Part shown: one piece after another, positions 44,653-53,306 of the stretch | Layout of the letters: the number at the start of each line of letters is the position of its first letter | How positions within the stretch are numbered: the stretch's first letter is position 1 | Assembly (NCBI RefSeq): GCF_014195545.1 | Contig: NZ_JACIBX010000002.1 | Span: 248,001-312,000, forward strand | Length of the DNA: 64,000 nucleotides | Source of the DNA: Limimaricola variabilis | Lineage (GTDB): Bacteria; Pseudomonadota; Alphaproteobacteria; Rhodobacterales; Rhodobacteraceae | Direction: 5' to 3' | The notes under the pieces: model-generated | Told to the model about the DNA's origin: nothing | Seen by the model: the letters and a program-made list of their open reading frames with translations, nothing else | Databases searched by the model: none | Program-made: the position numbers and the translations under genes

Positions 44653-46230
44653 ATGACGATCTCCTCCTCCCTCAGCGCCGGCGTGTCGGGTCTCGCGGCC
44701 AACGCGCACCGGCTGGCGACGATTTCGGACAACATCGCCAACTCGGCAACCTATGGCTATCGCCGCGCGGTGACCGATTTCCATTCCCTGGTGCTGGGCA
44801 ATGAATCCGGGCGCTACGTGGCGGGCGGGGTCTCCACCACCTCGCAGCGGCTCATCGACGAGAGCGGCGCGCTCTCCTCGACCGCCAACCCGACCGATCT
44901 CGCGGTGCGCGGACGCGGCTTTCTGCCGGTCTCCTCCTCGGCCATGGCCGGGGATCGCGGCACCGAGGATTTCCGCCTGACCACCACCGGATCGTTCCGC
45001 GCCGACGAGGATGGCTATCTGCGCACCCCCGATGGGCAGACCCTGCTGGGCTGGCCGGCCGAGCTCGACGGCACGATCGGCACCTATCCGCGCGACACCG
45101 CGGGCGGGCTTCAGCCGGTGCGCGTGCCCGCGGGCGAGCTGTCGGGCATGGCCACGACCGAGGTCACGCTCGCCGTCAACCTCCCCGCCACCGAGACGCA
45201 GGAAGGCTCTGAGGGTTTTCCCGAGGAGCTGACGGTCGAGTATTACGACAATCTCGGCACCACGCAGAAGCTGAGCCTGATGTTCACCCCGACCGTGCCG
45301 GCACCGGGCGGTGCGCCGACCAACGAATGGACGCTGGAGATCACGGATGGCGCCTCGGCCGGGGCGGTGGTCGGTGAATACACGCTGGTCTTCGACGACA
45401 GCCGTGGCGCCGGCGGCACTTTGTCGAGCATGACCGTGGCCACCGGCGGCCCCTTCGACCCCGAGACCGGCACCTTTACCATCGACGTGGCCGGCGGCCC
45501 GATCGAGATCGATGTCGGCCTGCCCGGCGTCTCGGGTGGTCTGTCGCAGCTCGCCGGGGTCTTCGCGCCGCTCTCGGTCGGGCGCGATGGCGCAGCCACC
45601 GGTAACCTGACCTCGGTCGAGGTCGATCCCGGCGGCTATGTCCACGCTTATTACGACAATGGCGCAAGCCGCCGCATCTACCAGGTGCCGCTGGTCGACG
45701 TCGCCAACCCCAACGGGCTCGAAACACATGACGGCCAGTCCTATTCGCTGACCCGCGAAAGCGGCGAGATGCTGTTGTGGAACGCCGGCGACGGCCCAAC
45801 CGGCGACATCGTCGGCTTCGCGCGCGAGGAATCGACGGTCGACGTCGCCTCCGAGCTCACCCAGCTGATCCAGACGCAGCGCGCCTATTCGTCGAACGCC
45901 AAGGTGATCCAGACGGTCGAATTGTCCTTGGCCGAAGAGACCGATTTGCCGGTCGAGATCTCGGTTTGGGTCTTGGACAGGTCGGAATTGATTCCCTTGA
46001 GGGTCTGCAGCGCGACCATCGCGCCTTTGTTGGTCAGAATGCTGGACATGGGTTGTACGGTCCTAAAGCTCGGCGGCCGTCGCGCGCCGGGTTTCGATCA
46101 AGGCCCCCGCAGGGGGGCTGCTGACAGCCGTTCTGACTTCGCGGTCCGGGACGATGCGCCCCGCCGCCTGGGGGTCCCCGGTTTCGGGAGACGAGGTCGT
46201 TCTCGCAGGGGAGGCTTAAGCCCGGCTTAA
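44653..46230 (+). CDS. flgE: Flagellar hook protein FlgE with disrupted, foreign C-terminus
   Basis: The first 420 or so residues are a normal hook protein: ISSSLSAGVSGLAANAHRLATISDNIANSATYGYRR at the N-terminus, a central FlgE domain, and the C-terminal ELTQLIQTQRAYSSNAKVIQT. A normal FlgE would end about 15-20 residues later with a helix like DEMLQETTNLKR. Instead, near 45911-45918 the sequence switches to the reverse complement of a flagellin gene and then its upstream region, and the frame reads on for about 100 unrelated residues (arginine- and glycine-rich at the end) to 46230. The terminal D0 helix needed for polymerisation is therefore incomplete, so the product is probably non-functional if the junction is real. 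Confidence 0.8.
   Translation: MTISSSLSAGVSGLAANAHRLATISDNIANSATYGYRRAVTDFHSLVLGNESGRYVAGGVSTTSQRLIDESGALSSTANPTDLAVRGRGFLPVSSSAMAGDRGTEDFRLTTTGSFRADEDGYLRTPDGQTLLGWPAELDGTIGTYPRDTAGGLQPVRVPAGELSGMATTEVTLAVNLPATETQEGSEGFPEELTVEYYDNLGTTQKLSLMFTPTVPAPGGAPTNEWTLEITDGASAGAVVGEYTLVFDDSRGAGGTLSSMTVATGGPFDPETGTFTIDVAGGPIEIDVGLPGVSGGLSQLAGVFAPLSVGRDGAATGNLTSVEVDPGGYVHAYYDNGASRRIYQVPLVDVANPNGLETHDGQSYSLTRESGEMLLWNAGDGPTGDIVGFAREESTVDVASELTQLIQTQRAYSSNAKVIQTVELSLAEETDLPVEISVWVLDRSELIPLRVCSATIAPLLVRMLDMGCTVLKLGGRRAPGFDQGPRRGAADSRSDFAVRDDAPRRLGVPGFGRRGRSRRGGLSPA
45885..46049 (-). pseudogene. Flagellin, N-terminal fragment truncated by an inverted junction
   Basis: Reading leftward from the ATG at 46047-46049 gives MSSILTNKGAMVALQTLKG, then continues with ISTGKSVSSAKDNSTVW, which is the roseobacter-type flagellin N-terminus. 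After about 45 codons the sequence becomes the complement of flgE, and the frame stops five codons later with a 54-residue product. The rest of the flagellin gene is absent from the window. The six bases CCAGAC at the switch are compatible with both genes, suggesting a microhomology joint. A CtrA-type box lies upstream at 46216-46230. Confidence 0.85.
46216..46230 (-). promoter_or_regulatory. CtrA-type box TTAA-N7-TTAA upstream of the flagellin start
   Basis: TTAA at 46216-46219 and 46227-46230 are separated by GCCCGGC, giving the exact spacing. It lies 167 bases upstream of the flagellin ATG on the minus strand, in the region between flagellin and the flgN-like gene. Confidence 0.6.
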
Positions 46231-46270
46231 TATCCGGGCGGCGAGATAGGGCTGATTTCAGTCGAATTTC

Positions 46271-46618
46271 TCAGGCCTTGCGGCTGAGCGCCGGGTTGGC
46301 GGCGGGCGGTGCCGGGCGGCTCCGGCCGTCCTGCCCATAGGTGACGAAGCCACCGGCCGCCGCGCGCAGCGCCTCGGCCCGCTCGCGCCCCTCGCGCAGC
46401 CCCGCGCGCGCGGCCTTGAACAGCCTGGCCTGCCGCGCGAGGGCACCGTCCAGCGCGGCGAGGGCGCGTGCCTCCACTGGATCGGGCGATTCCGCCGACA
46501 ACTCCTCGAGCAGCGCCTGCTTGGGCGCGATCAGCGCACCCAGGGCCGTGACGTCGCCGGTGAGCAGCGCGTCGCGCTCCTGCGCCAGCAGCCGGGCAAG
46601 TCGGGTGGCGGCGCTCAT
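46271..46618 (-). CDS. FlgN-like flagellar export chaperone candidate
   Basis: A small, helical, alanine- and leucine-rich protein of 115 residues: LARLLAQERDALLTGDVTALGALIAPKQALLEELSAE. The pattern (a regulatory helix with L-x2-E-R, then a long coiled coil) and size fit FlgN, the chaperone of hook-junction proteins FlgK and FlgL. Sequence identity in this family is low, so the name depends mainly on position beside flgJ, fliK and flgD. It overlaps the flgJ-like gene by 4 bases. Confidence 0.65.
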   Translation of the reverse strand: MSAATRLARLLAQERDALLTGDVTALGALIAPKQALLEELSAESPDPVEARALAALDGALARQARLFKAARAGLREGRERAEALRAAAGGFVTYGQDGRSRPAPPAANPALSRKA

Positions 46619-46896
46619 CGGGCGCGCGCCGAAAGCTCGGCATAGAGTCGGTCGGCGAGGCCGATTCCCCCCGCCGCGACCATTCTCTCCGCCTGCGCCT
46701 CGAACAGGAACGAACGGAACTGGGCCTCACCCGCGCCCCCGCCGAAGCCGCCCTGTGGCGTGCCGGGATCGGACAGGCGCAGCAGCTCGGAAAGAAACCC
46801 GGCTTCGAGCTGCATGGCGGCGGTCATCAGCGAGTCCGGCTTCGCCGGGTTGAGGGGACGGGCAGGGACATGGCCCGTAATGAGAGAGGCGATCAT
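46615..46896 (-). CDS. FlgJ-like rod-binding protein (single domain)
   Basis: A protein of 93 residues from an ATG preceded by AAGGAG. The core AAMQLEAGFLSELLRLSD and AQAERMVAAGGIGLADRLYAEL matches the N-terminal rod-binding domain of FlgJ, which caps and scaffolds rod assembly. The muramidase domain of gammaproteobacterial FlgJ is absent, as usual in alphaproteobacteria. It is divergent from fliK across a 109-base gap containing a GTAA-N7-GTAA sequence (46941-46955). Confidence 0.8.
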   Translation of the reverse strand: MIASLITGHVPARPLNPAKPDSLMTAAMQLEAGFLSELLRLSDPGTPQGGFGGGAGEAQFRSFLFEAQAERMVAAGGIGLADRLYAELSARAR

Positions 46897-46940
46897 GCGC
46901 GGAACTCCTTGCGATCCGCCGGTGATGATCCTGCCGCGTG

Positions 46941-46955
46941 GTAAATATTCGGTAA
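46941..46955. promoter_or_regulatory. Degenerate CtrA-like box between flgJ-like gene and fliK
   Basis: GTAA-N7-GTAA, i.e. both half-sites differ from TTAA by one base but the spacing is exact. It is centred in the divergent intergenic region. Confidence 0.3.
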
Positions 46956-47005
46956 GCCTTTCGTGGTCAGGATGGGCGGACGCCGCCGCGCTGAAAGGAC
47001 CGCGC

Positions 47006-49375
47006 ATGTTCGACCCCCTGCCGACCGGACCGCGACTGCCCGCCTCCTCCAAGGTCCCCGAGGCCGAACTCACTCCGGCGCGGGCGGCGGGGTTCGTCGG
47101 GTTCCTGGCGGCATTGGAGGGCGCAGTGCGGACGCCCCAAGTACTTTCGAGTGCAGCCGGACAGGCCGAGATGACCGAAGCGGGGGATGTCGTGTCGGAA
47201 GAGGACCAGCCTGAAGCGGTGTCAGTGGATGGGCCTGTCACGCATGAACGCTTGCAGGGAAAGCACCATGTGAGAACGGAGCAGGCGATTCTGTCCTCGC
47301 TGCAGGTGCCGGAAATGAAGAATTCAGCCCTTCGCTCGTCGGAAGGTCCAGCGGCAGAGGTAGAAGAGGCTTCCCCGTCTCCCCGTCCGACAAAGCTCGA
47401 TAGCGAGCCGTATCGTAAGGGGGTCCTGATGGAGGGCGCGCCTCTGCGAAAGGAGCGCCACGATGATATTGCCCCAGACCTGCACGTCTCGGGCGAGCTA
47501 CTCAGTGACGATCACCCTGACCTTGTTGTTTGGATAGGCGCACGGGGCCTGTCGCAGCTCGACGCGTCTGAAGGCGCATTCGTGCCAACTCACCTAGAGC
47601 CAAGACCCGCGATAGAGGAAAGGATTGCTCCGGCGCTAGTGGCCGCTCCTGGTCCTGAAGCTAAAACGTGGGCATCGGACGATGTCGAGATCCCGGCGCG
47701 CGCGGTGGTATCACCGCTTGCCGATGAAGTGACGTGGCATGAGCCGAGGTGGGAGCGTTTGTTAGTCAAGGCTTCGAGCCTCGAAACACCACCTGCCCAA
47801 CCGCTTCCCGGTGCCATGGTAGTTGCATCACGCGCGGATTGGTCCCGTCCCAGTGAGGCGATCCTTGATATGGCGGGACGGAGGCAGAGCGCAGCGAGCG
47901 GGCCGGATGAGCCCGTTCCCGTTACGCAGGCCCCAGCTGTCACATTGACCAAGAATGCTCAGGACGCTCCTCCAGTGTCCCATGCAGTCCGAGTCAGTGA
48001 CGGAATTCGGGGCATGGAGTCCTCCGTCGTATCTATCGTTGATCCCGCCGTGTCAGGAGTCGGCGAGGAGGGTGCCGATCCGTCACCTCGTGACGTCGGT
48101 TTCGACCCGCTCCCACGCGTGGAGGGTGTGGTGCCTCTCGGAGCGACCAAAATACCAACAGAAGGTGCAGAGAGGGCGATTCGGGGCGTCGATACTTCAT
48201 CCAGCCCTGAGGCGCGGCCGGTAACTCCAGTCGAGAACCTGAGGTTGTCCCCTTCCATCCCGGCAAAGACCTTGGCCGCTGGCCCAAGCGAGAACCCGGC
48301 AAGGCAAGATGATCCGAAGCTGTCCACATCCGTTCGAAGCGGAATCAACGAGTCCGGTGATTGGCCCGCCCGGCCGGTACAGCCCGTATGGTTCAATCCA
48401 GTAGCCATTGGCGCGCAGCCATCGGGGAATGCTGTGACGGCCGTATCGAAGCGCGAGGCTCCGAGGACAACGATCCCTATGTCAGGGACAACAAACGAGG
48501 CTTCTATTTCCTTAGAGAGGCTGACGCCTTCGTCCGGCGCAGCGGAGCGGCCGGTTTTCGTGCTGGGTGCTTTACGAGCAGAGCCGGTCGTGACGACGAA
48601 CCCTGTCGGAGCGAAGCAGGTGAAGTCGGAAGGCACATTGACCGCGCTGTCGGATCGGACCGGTGAAACGGCGGTTCCGCCTGTGACTGATGCCAAACCT
48701 TCGGAAACGACGCCATTTGAGGAGCCGTTCACGCGCGTGCGTCTTACGCCCCTGGAATCACGGGAAGGGCGCGGGGTCCCACAGCTCAATGCCGAGGGGC
48801 AGTCCGTCCGGACGAGCCCAACCCCCGCATCGAGGGGCGAGTGGCATGCGCTGCCGTCTTCGGCAGTATCCGAGCCACTTCGCGTCGATGGCACTTCAAG
48901 CGAAGTGACGCCGTCCATGCCGCCGGAGCGTCCCTTCGGTATGGCTCCGACCGAGATGCGACAGGTCGAGGCACCGACCGCGCCGCGGCCATTGCCACTG
49001 CCACAGCAACTGGCTGCGGCCGTCACCGGCGCGTCGGATGGGCGGGTCGAGATCCGGCTCGATCCCGAGGAGCTTGGCCGGGTCGTGCTCCAGATGCAGA
49101 GCGATGGCGACCGGATCAGCCTGACCATCACGACCGAGCGCGCGGAAATCTCCGACCTGCTGCGCCGCCACCTGCAGGAGCTGGCGCAGGAATTCCGGGC
49201 GCTGGGCTACCGCTCGATCGATCTCGGCTTCGGCGGTGGAGATGGCGCGCGCAGTGGCGCGGGACGGGGGCAGGCGACCCCCTCGGCCCTTCCGACGGAT
49301 GCGTCCGATGATGTGCCACCGCAGTCTGTTTCTGAGCCAGCGCCCGGCAGGGCCGGGCTCGATCTACGTCTCTAG
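47006..49375 (+). CDS. fliK: Flagellar hook-length control protein FliK
   Basis: The ATG at 47006 (GAAAGGA upstream) gives 789 residues. The long central part is low-complexity, rich in Pro, Ser, Glu and Thr, as expected for the ruler region. The conserved C-terminal Flg_hook domain (about residues 660-760) has QLAAAVTGASDGRVEIRLDPEELGRVVLQMQSDGDRISLTITTER. FliK measures hook length and triggers the switch to filament export. Its first three quarters have visibly lower GC and more A/T-ending codons than neighbouring genes, then GC rises in the conserved domain. Confidence 0.88.
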   Translation: MFDPLPTGPRLPASSKVPEAELTPARAAGFVGFLAALEGAVRTPQVLSSAAGQAEMTEAGDVVSEEDQPEAVSVDGPVTHERLQGKHHVRTEQAILSSLQVPEMKNSALRSSEGPAAEVEEASPSPRPTKLDSEPYRKGVLMEGAPLRKERHDDIAPDLHVSGELLSDDHPDLVVWIGARGLSQLDASEGAFVPTHLEPRPAIEERIAPALVAAPGPEAKTWASDDVEIPARAVVSPLADEVTWHEPRWERLLVKASSLETPPAQPLPGAMVVASRADWSRPSEAILDMAGRRQSAASGPDEPVPVTQAPAVTLTKNAQDAPPVSHAVRVSDGIRGMESSVVSIVDPAVSGVGEEGADPSPRDVGFDPLPRVEGVVPLGATKIPTEGAERAIRGVDTSSSPEARPVTPVENLRLSPSIPAKTLAAGPSENPARQDDPKLSTSVRSGINESGDWPARPVQPVWFNPVAIGAQPSGNAVTAVSKREAPRTTIPMSGTTNEASISLERLTPSSGAAERPVFVLGALRAEPVVTTNPVGAKQVKSEGTLTALSDRTGETAVPPVTDAKPSETTPFEEPFTRVRLTPLESREGRGVPQLNAEGQSVRTSPTPASRGEWHALPSSAVSEPLRVDGTSSEVTPSMPPERPFGMAPTEMRQVEAPTAPRPLPLPQQLAAAVTGASDGRVEIRLDPEELGRVVLQMQSDGDRISLTITTERAEISDLLRRHLQELAQEFRALGYRSIDLGFGGGDGARSGAGRGQATPSALPTDASDDVPPQSVSEPAPGRAGLDLRL

Positions 49376-49384
49376 GAGCACCGC

Positions 49385-50050
49385 ATGAGCCTGATTTCCG
49401 ACGCCGTCGCCGGGGCCATCCAGCCTGCGGCGCATGCCAGCAGCCCGGCCAGCACAGCCACTGCCTCCGATTTCGACATGTTCCTCAAGATGCTGACCGC
49501 GCAGATCCGCAATCAGGATCCGCTCGAACCGATGGAATCGGCCGATTATGCGGTGCAGCTCGCCACATTTTCCGGGGTCGAGCAGCAGGTGAAGACCAAC
49601 GATCTGCTTGCAGCCCTTGCCACGGGTTCGGGCGCGGGCGGGCTGGCCGACATTGCGGGCTGGGTCGGGCGCGAGGCGCGCGCGCCGATGCCAGCCTGGT
49701 TCGACGGTGCGCCGGTGCCGCTCGGCTTCGAGACGCGGCCAGGCGCCGAGGCGGGCGAGATCGTGGTATCCGACGCGCAGGACGTCGAGGTGGCCCGCCA
49801 CGCCGTGGCAGCCGGGGCGCAGGATCTCGATTGGGCCGGGACCACGGCCGAGGGGCGGCCGCTGCCGCCCGGTGCCTATCGCTTCGAGATCGTGAGCCTG
49901 GCAGCGGGGGAGGAGATCGGTCGCGACACGATCGAAACCTATGGCCGGGTGCGCGAGGTGCGTCTGGGCCCCGACGGACCGGTTCTGGTGGCCGAGGCGG
50001 GCGTGGAGGTCCCCGTCTCGGCAGTCACCGCGCTGCGCGAGGCCGGCTAG
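49385..50050 (+). CDS. flgD: Flagellar hook assembly protein FlgD
   Basis: A protein of 221 residues with a TAGGAGCACCGC ribosome site. The N-terminal signal DFDMFLKMLTAQIRNQDPLEPMESADYAVQLATFSGVEQQV is diagnostic of FlgD; the C-terminal part has the Tudor/FnIII-like segment ending RGREVRLGPDG-type strands. FlgD caps the growing hook. It follows fliK after 9 bases, and its TAG stop shares a CTAG palindrome with the convergent ubiB stop. Confidence 0.93.
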   Translation: MSLISDAVAGAIQPAAHASSPASTATASDFDMFLKMLTAQIRNQDPLEPMESADYAVQLATFSGVEQQVKTNDLLAALATGSGAGGLADIAGWVGREARAPMPAWFDGAPVPLGFETRPGAEAGEIVVSDAQDVEVARHAVAAGAQDLDWAGTTAEGRPLPPGAYRFEIVSLAAGEEIGRDTIETYGRVREVRLGPDGPVLVAEAGVEVPVSAVTALREAG

Positions 50051-51582
50051 ACCAGCGAGGCGATCCAGCCCGCCGTTGCCGTCAGCGCCGCGCCGATGGT
50101 CAGCCAGGCCAGCGGCGGCAAATCGCGGCGGCGCGGCTCGGGCTCGGGATGGCTCTGGCGCACCAGCGCGGCTTCGGCCAGCGCCGGCAGGCGCGGCCCG
50201 AAGCGCGACAGCACCTGGATCGTGCGGCCGAGATCGCGGGCCACGGCCTTGGGGCCGATGCTCTCGCGGATGTAGTCCTCGACCACCGGGCGGGAGGCCT
50301 CCCAGATGTTGATATGCGGGTCGAGCGTGCGCGCCACGCCCTCGACCACCACCATGGTGCGCTGCAGCAGGATCAACTCGGTGCGGGTCTCCATGCCGAA
50401 GCGCTCGGTCACCTCGAACAGGTAGTTGAGCAGTCGCGCCATCGAGATGCGCGAGGCGTCCATGCCGAAGATCGGCTCGCCCACCGCGCGCAGGGCGGAG
50501 GCGAAGGCGTCGACGTCGCGGTCGGCCGGGACGTAGCCTGCCTCGAAATGAACCTCGGCGACGCGGCGGTAATCCTTGCGGATGAAGCCGAAGATGATCT
50601 CGGCATAGACGCGGCGGGTGTATTCGTCGATCCGGCCCATGATCCCGAAATCGAGCGCGATCAGCGTGCCGTCGGGGCCGACCTTGAGATTGCCCTGGTG
50701 CATGTCGCCGTGGAAGAAACCGTCGCGCAGCGCATGGGCGAGGAAGAGCTGCAGCACCCGGGCGGCGAGGCGCTTGCGGTCGTGCCCGGCGGCGTCGATC
50801 TCGGCCACCTCTGCGGCGCCGATCCCCTCGACCCAGCTCATCGTCATCACCCGCCGCCCCGAGAGGTGCCAGCGCAGCGCGGGCACGGCGAAACCTTCGT
50901 CCTTGGCGGTGTTGGCCGCGAACTCGGCCGCGGCGGAGGCCTCGAGCCGCAGGTCCAGCTCGCCCAGCACCACGCTTTCGAAATGGGCGATCACCTCGAC
51001 CGGGCGCAGCCGGCGCGAGGCGGGGGAGAGCCGCTCGATCATCCGGGCGGCGAAGTAGAAGGCTTCGATGTCGCGGCGGAAGGCGCGCTCGATGCCGGGG
51101 CGCAGCACCTTCACCGCCACCGTCTCGCCGGTCTCGGCCAGCCGGGCGCGGTGCACCTGCGCGATCGAGGCGGCGGCGACCGGCTCCGAGAACTCGGAGA
51201 ACATGGCATCGACCGGTTGGCCCAGCTCGACCGCCACGGCGCGCTTGGCCTGGGCCGTGGGGAAGGGCGGCAGGCTGTCCTGCAGCACCCGCAGCTGCAT
51301 CGCCAGCTCCTCGCCCACCACGTCGGGGCGGGTCGAGAGGATCTGGCCGAACTTGATATAGGCCGGGCCCAGCGCGGTGATGGCGCGGGTCGCGGGTGGC
51401 ATGCTGGCGTCGCCCTCGTAGCCCATCCAGCGGAACGGCGCGGCGAAGAGCCGGACCGCCAGCCGCACCGCGCGCGGCGCCTCGACCGCGTCGAGCACGA
51501 CGGCCATCGCCCCGGTGCGCTCAAAGGTTGCGCCGGTGCGGATCAGCCGAATGAGGTTGTGCGGGCCCCTCAGAGCTTCCAC
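50047..51582 (-). CDS. ubiB: Ubiquinone biosynthesis ATPase/kinase-like protein UbiB
   Basis: A protein of 511 residues of the ADCK/Coq8 atypical kinase family. The KxGQ motif ([14 protein letters not shown], about residues 95-108), an alanine-rich nucleotide loop, [12 protein letters not shown] and [11 protein letters not shown] are present, and two C-terminal hydrophobic helices anchor it to the membrane. UbiB supports late steps of ubiquinone synthesis, probably by ATP-dependent extraction of lipid intermediates. It overlaps ubiE by 13 bases. Confidence 0.94.
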   Translation of the reverse strand: MEALRGPHNLIRLIRTGATFERTGAMAVVLDAVEAPRAVRLAVRLFAAPFRWMGYEGDASMPPATRAITALGPAYIKFGQILSTRPDVVGEELAMQLRVLQDSLPPFPTAQAKRAVAVELGQPVDAMFSEFSEPVAAASIAQVHRARLAETGETVAVKVLRPGIERAFRRDIEAFYFAARMIERLSPASRRLRPVEVIAHFESVVLGELDLRLEASAAAEFAANTAKDEGFAVPALRWHLSGRRVMTMSWVEGIGAAEVAEIDAAGHDRKRLAARVLQLFLAHALRDGFFHGDMHQGNLKVGPDGTLIALDFGIMGRIDEYTRRVYAEIIFGFIRKDYRRVAEVHFEAGYVPADRDVDAFASALRAVGEPIFGMDASRISMARLLNYLFEVTERFGMETRTELILLQRTMVVVEGVARTLDPHINIWEASRPVVEDYIRESIGPKAVARDLGRTIQVLSRFGPRLPALAEAALVRQSHPEPEPRRRDLPPLAWLTIGAALTATAGWIASLV

Positions 51583-52316
51583 CCCGAATGCAGGCAGGCG
51601 ATGCCCATGCTGAGGTTGCGGTACTTCGCCTGCTCGAATCCGGCCGCCTCGACCATGCCGAGGAAGGTCTCCTGGTCGGGGAAGCGGCGGATCGATTCGA
51701 CCAGATACTGGTAGCTATCGCGGTCATTGGCGATCAGCTGGCCCATCGCCGGGATGACGTTGAAGCTGTAGAGATCGTAGGCCCGCTGCATCAGATCGTT
51801 GGGGATCTGGCTGAACTCCAGCACCATCAGCCGGCCGCCGGGGCGCAGCACGCGGTAGGCTTCGTCGAGCGCCTTCTGCGGCCGCGTCACGTTCCGGATG
51901 CCGAAGCTGATCGTGTAGACGTCGAAGCTGTTGTTGGGAAAGGGCAGCGCCATCGCGTCGCCCACCACCCAGTCGAGGCTGTCCTCCAGCCGCTCGGCCT
52001 CGGCCCGCTTGCGGCCCTCGACCAGCATCGGCTCGGTCAGGTCGCAGACCGTGGCGTGGCCGCGTCCGGCGCGGGCGAGGAAGCGGAACGACACGTCGCC
52101 GGTGCCGCCGGCGACGTCGAGGAGCTTCTGGCCCGGCCGCGGCGCCAGCCAGTCCATCATCGCGTCCTTCCACAGCCGGTGGATGCCGACGCTCATCACG
52201 TCGTTCATCACGTCGTAGCGCGAGGCGACGGAGGTGAACACGCCGCGCACGCGGCCTGCCTTCTCTTCCTCGCGCACCGTCTGGTAGCCGAAATGCGTGG
52301 TCTGCTCGTCGTTCAA
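51570..52316 (-). CDS. ubiE: Demethylmenaquinone/ubiquinone methyltransferase UbiE
   Basis: A protein of 248 residues if it starts at the TTG at 52316 ([22 protein letters not shown]), the usual N-terminus of the family. An in-frame ATG at 52367 would add 17 residues with no family match. SAM-binding [16 protein letters not shown] and the signature [19 protein letters not shown] and [14 protein letters not shown] are clear. It C-methylates ubiquinone precursors and is divergent from mutM, a very common alphaproteobacterial pair. Confidence 0.93.
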   Translation of the reverse strand: MNDEQTTHFGYQTVREEEKAGRVRGVFTSVASRYDVMNDVMSVGIHRLWKDAMMDWLAPRPGQKLLDVAGGTGDVSFRFLARAGRGHATVCDLTEPMLVEGRKRAEAERLEDSLDWVVGDAMALPFPNNSFDVYTISFGIRNVTRPQKALDEAYRVLRPGGRLMVLEFSQIPNDLMQRAYDLYSFNVIPAMGQLIANDRDSYQYLVESIRRFPDQETFLGMVEAAGFEQAKYRNLSMGIACLHSGWKL

Positions 52317-52397
52317 GGGTCTTGTCCCGTGCCGGTGGCGTGCCTTGATAGGGCTCAGTGGCGGCATATAGGCCGCGGCAGCCGAAAGAAAGAAGCG

Positions 52398-53249
52398 ATG
52401 CCCGAATTGCCCGAGGTGGAGACGGTTCGTCGCGGGTTGGCACCCGCGATGGAAGGGGCGGTGATCGAGATCGCCCATGTCAACCGGCCCGACCTGCGCT
52501 GGCCGTTCCCCGAACGCATGGCCGAGCGGCTCACGGGACGGCGGGTGGAGCGGCTGTGGCGGCGCTCGAAATACATCCTCGCGGATCTCGAGGGCGACGA
52601 GACGCTGATCGTGCATCTGGGCATGTCGGGGCGGATGACCGTCTCGGGCGTCCGGTTGGGGCGGTTCCACGTGGATCACCCGGCGCCGGCCAAGCATGAC
52701 CACGTGGTGCTGGAGATGGCGGGTGGCGCCCGCGTCACCTTCAACGACCCGCGCCGCTTCGGGGCGATGGATCTCGCGCCGACAGCCACGCTCGAGCAGC
52801 ACCGGCTGCTGCGCGGCATCGGGCCGGAGCCCTTGGGCAACGCCTTCGACGAGACCTACCTGATCGCGCGGCTCGCCGGGCGGGCGGTGCCGATCAAGGC
52901 GGCGCTGCTCGACCAGAAGATCGTCGCCGGGCTGGGCAACATCTATGTCTGCGAGGTGCTGCACCGGGCCGGGATCGACCCGCGGCGCAAGGCGGGCCGG
53001 ATCGCGCCCGCGCGGGTCGCGACGCTGGTGCCGCTGATCCGCGAGGTGCTCGAGGAGGCGATCGCCTCGGGTGGCTCCTCGCTCAAGGATTACCGGCAGG
53101 CGGACGGGGCGATGGGCTATTTCCAGCACGGATTCCGGGTCTACGACCGCGCGGGCGAGGGCTGCACGACGGAAGGTTGCGACGGCACGGTGGAGCGGAT
53201 CGTGCAGTCGGGGCGTTCCACCTTCCTGTGCCGGCACTGCCAGAGGTGA
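52398..53249 (+). CDS. mutM: Formamidopyrimidine-DNA glycosylase (Fpg/MutM)
   Basis: A protein of 283 residues starting [16 protein letters not shown]; Pro2 (after Met removal) and Glu3 are the catalytic residues. [11 protein letters not shown] and [13 protein letters not shown] follow, and the C-terminus carries the four-cysteine zinc finger ([26 protein letters not shown] pattern, C-x4-C ... C-x2-C). It removes 8-oxoguanine and ring-opened purines. It diverges from ubiE and precedes an enoyl-CoA hydratase. Confidence 0.96.
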   Translation: MPELPEVETVRRGLAPAMEGAVIEIAHVNRPDLRWPFPERMAERLTGRRVERLWRRSKYILADLEGDETLIVHLGMSGRMTVSGVRLGRFHVDHPAPAKHDHVVLEMAGGARVTFNDPRRFGAMDLAPTATLEQHRLLRGIGPEPLGNAFDETYLIARLAGRAVPIKAALLDQKIVAGLGNIYVCEVLHRAGIDPRRKAGRIAPARVATLVPLIREVLEEAIASGGSSLKDYRQADGAMGYFQHGFRVYDRAGEGCTTEGCDGTVERIVQSGRSTFLCRHCQR

Positions 53250-53306
53250 CTTGAACACCGCGGCGGGGCGCGGCACGGTTCTTGGAACCTGCTCCGGAGA
53301 CCCCGC

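Noticed and set aside
45919-46230. C-terminal 100 residues of the flgE frame as a genuine FlgE extension
   Set aside because: The plus-strand sequence is the complement of a recognisable flagellin start and its upstream region, so the tail is accidental read-through.
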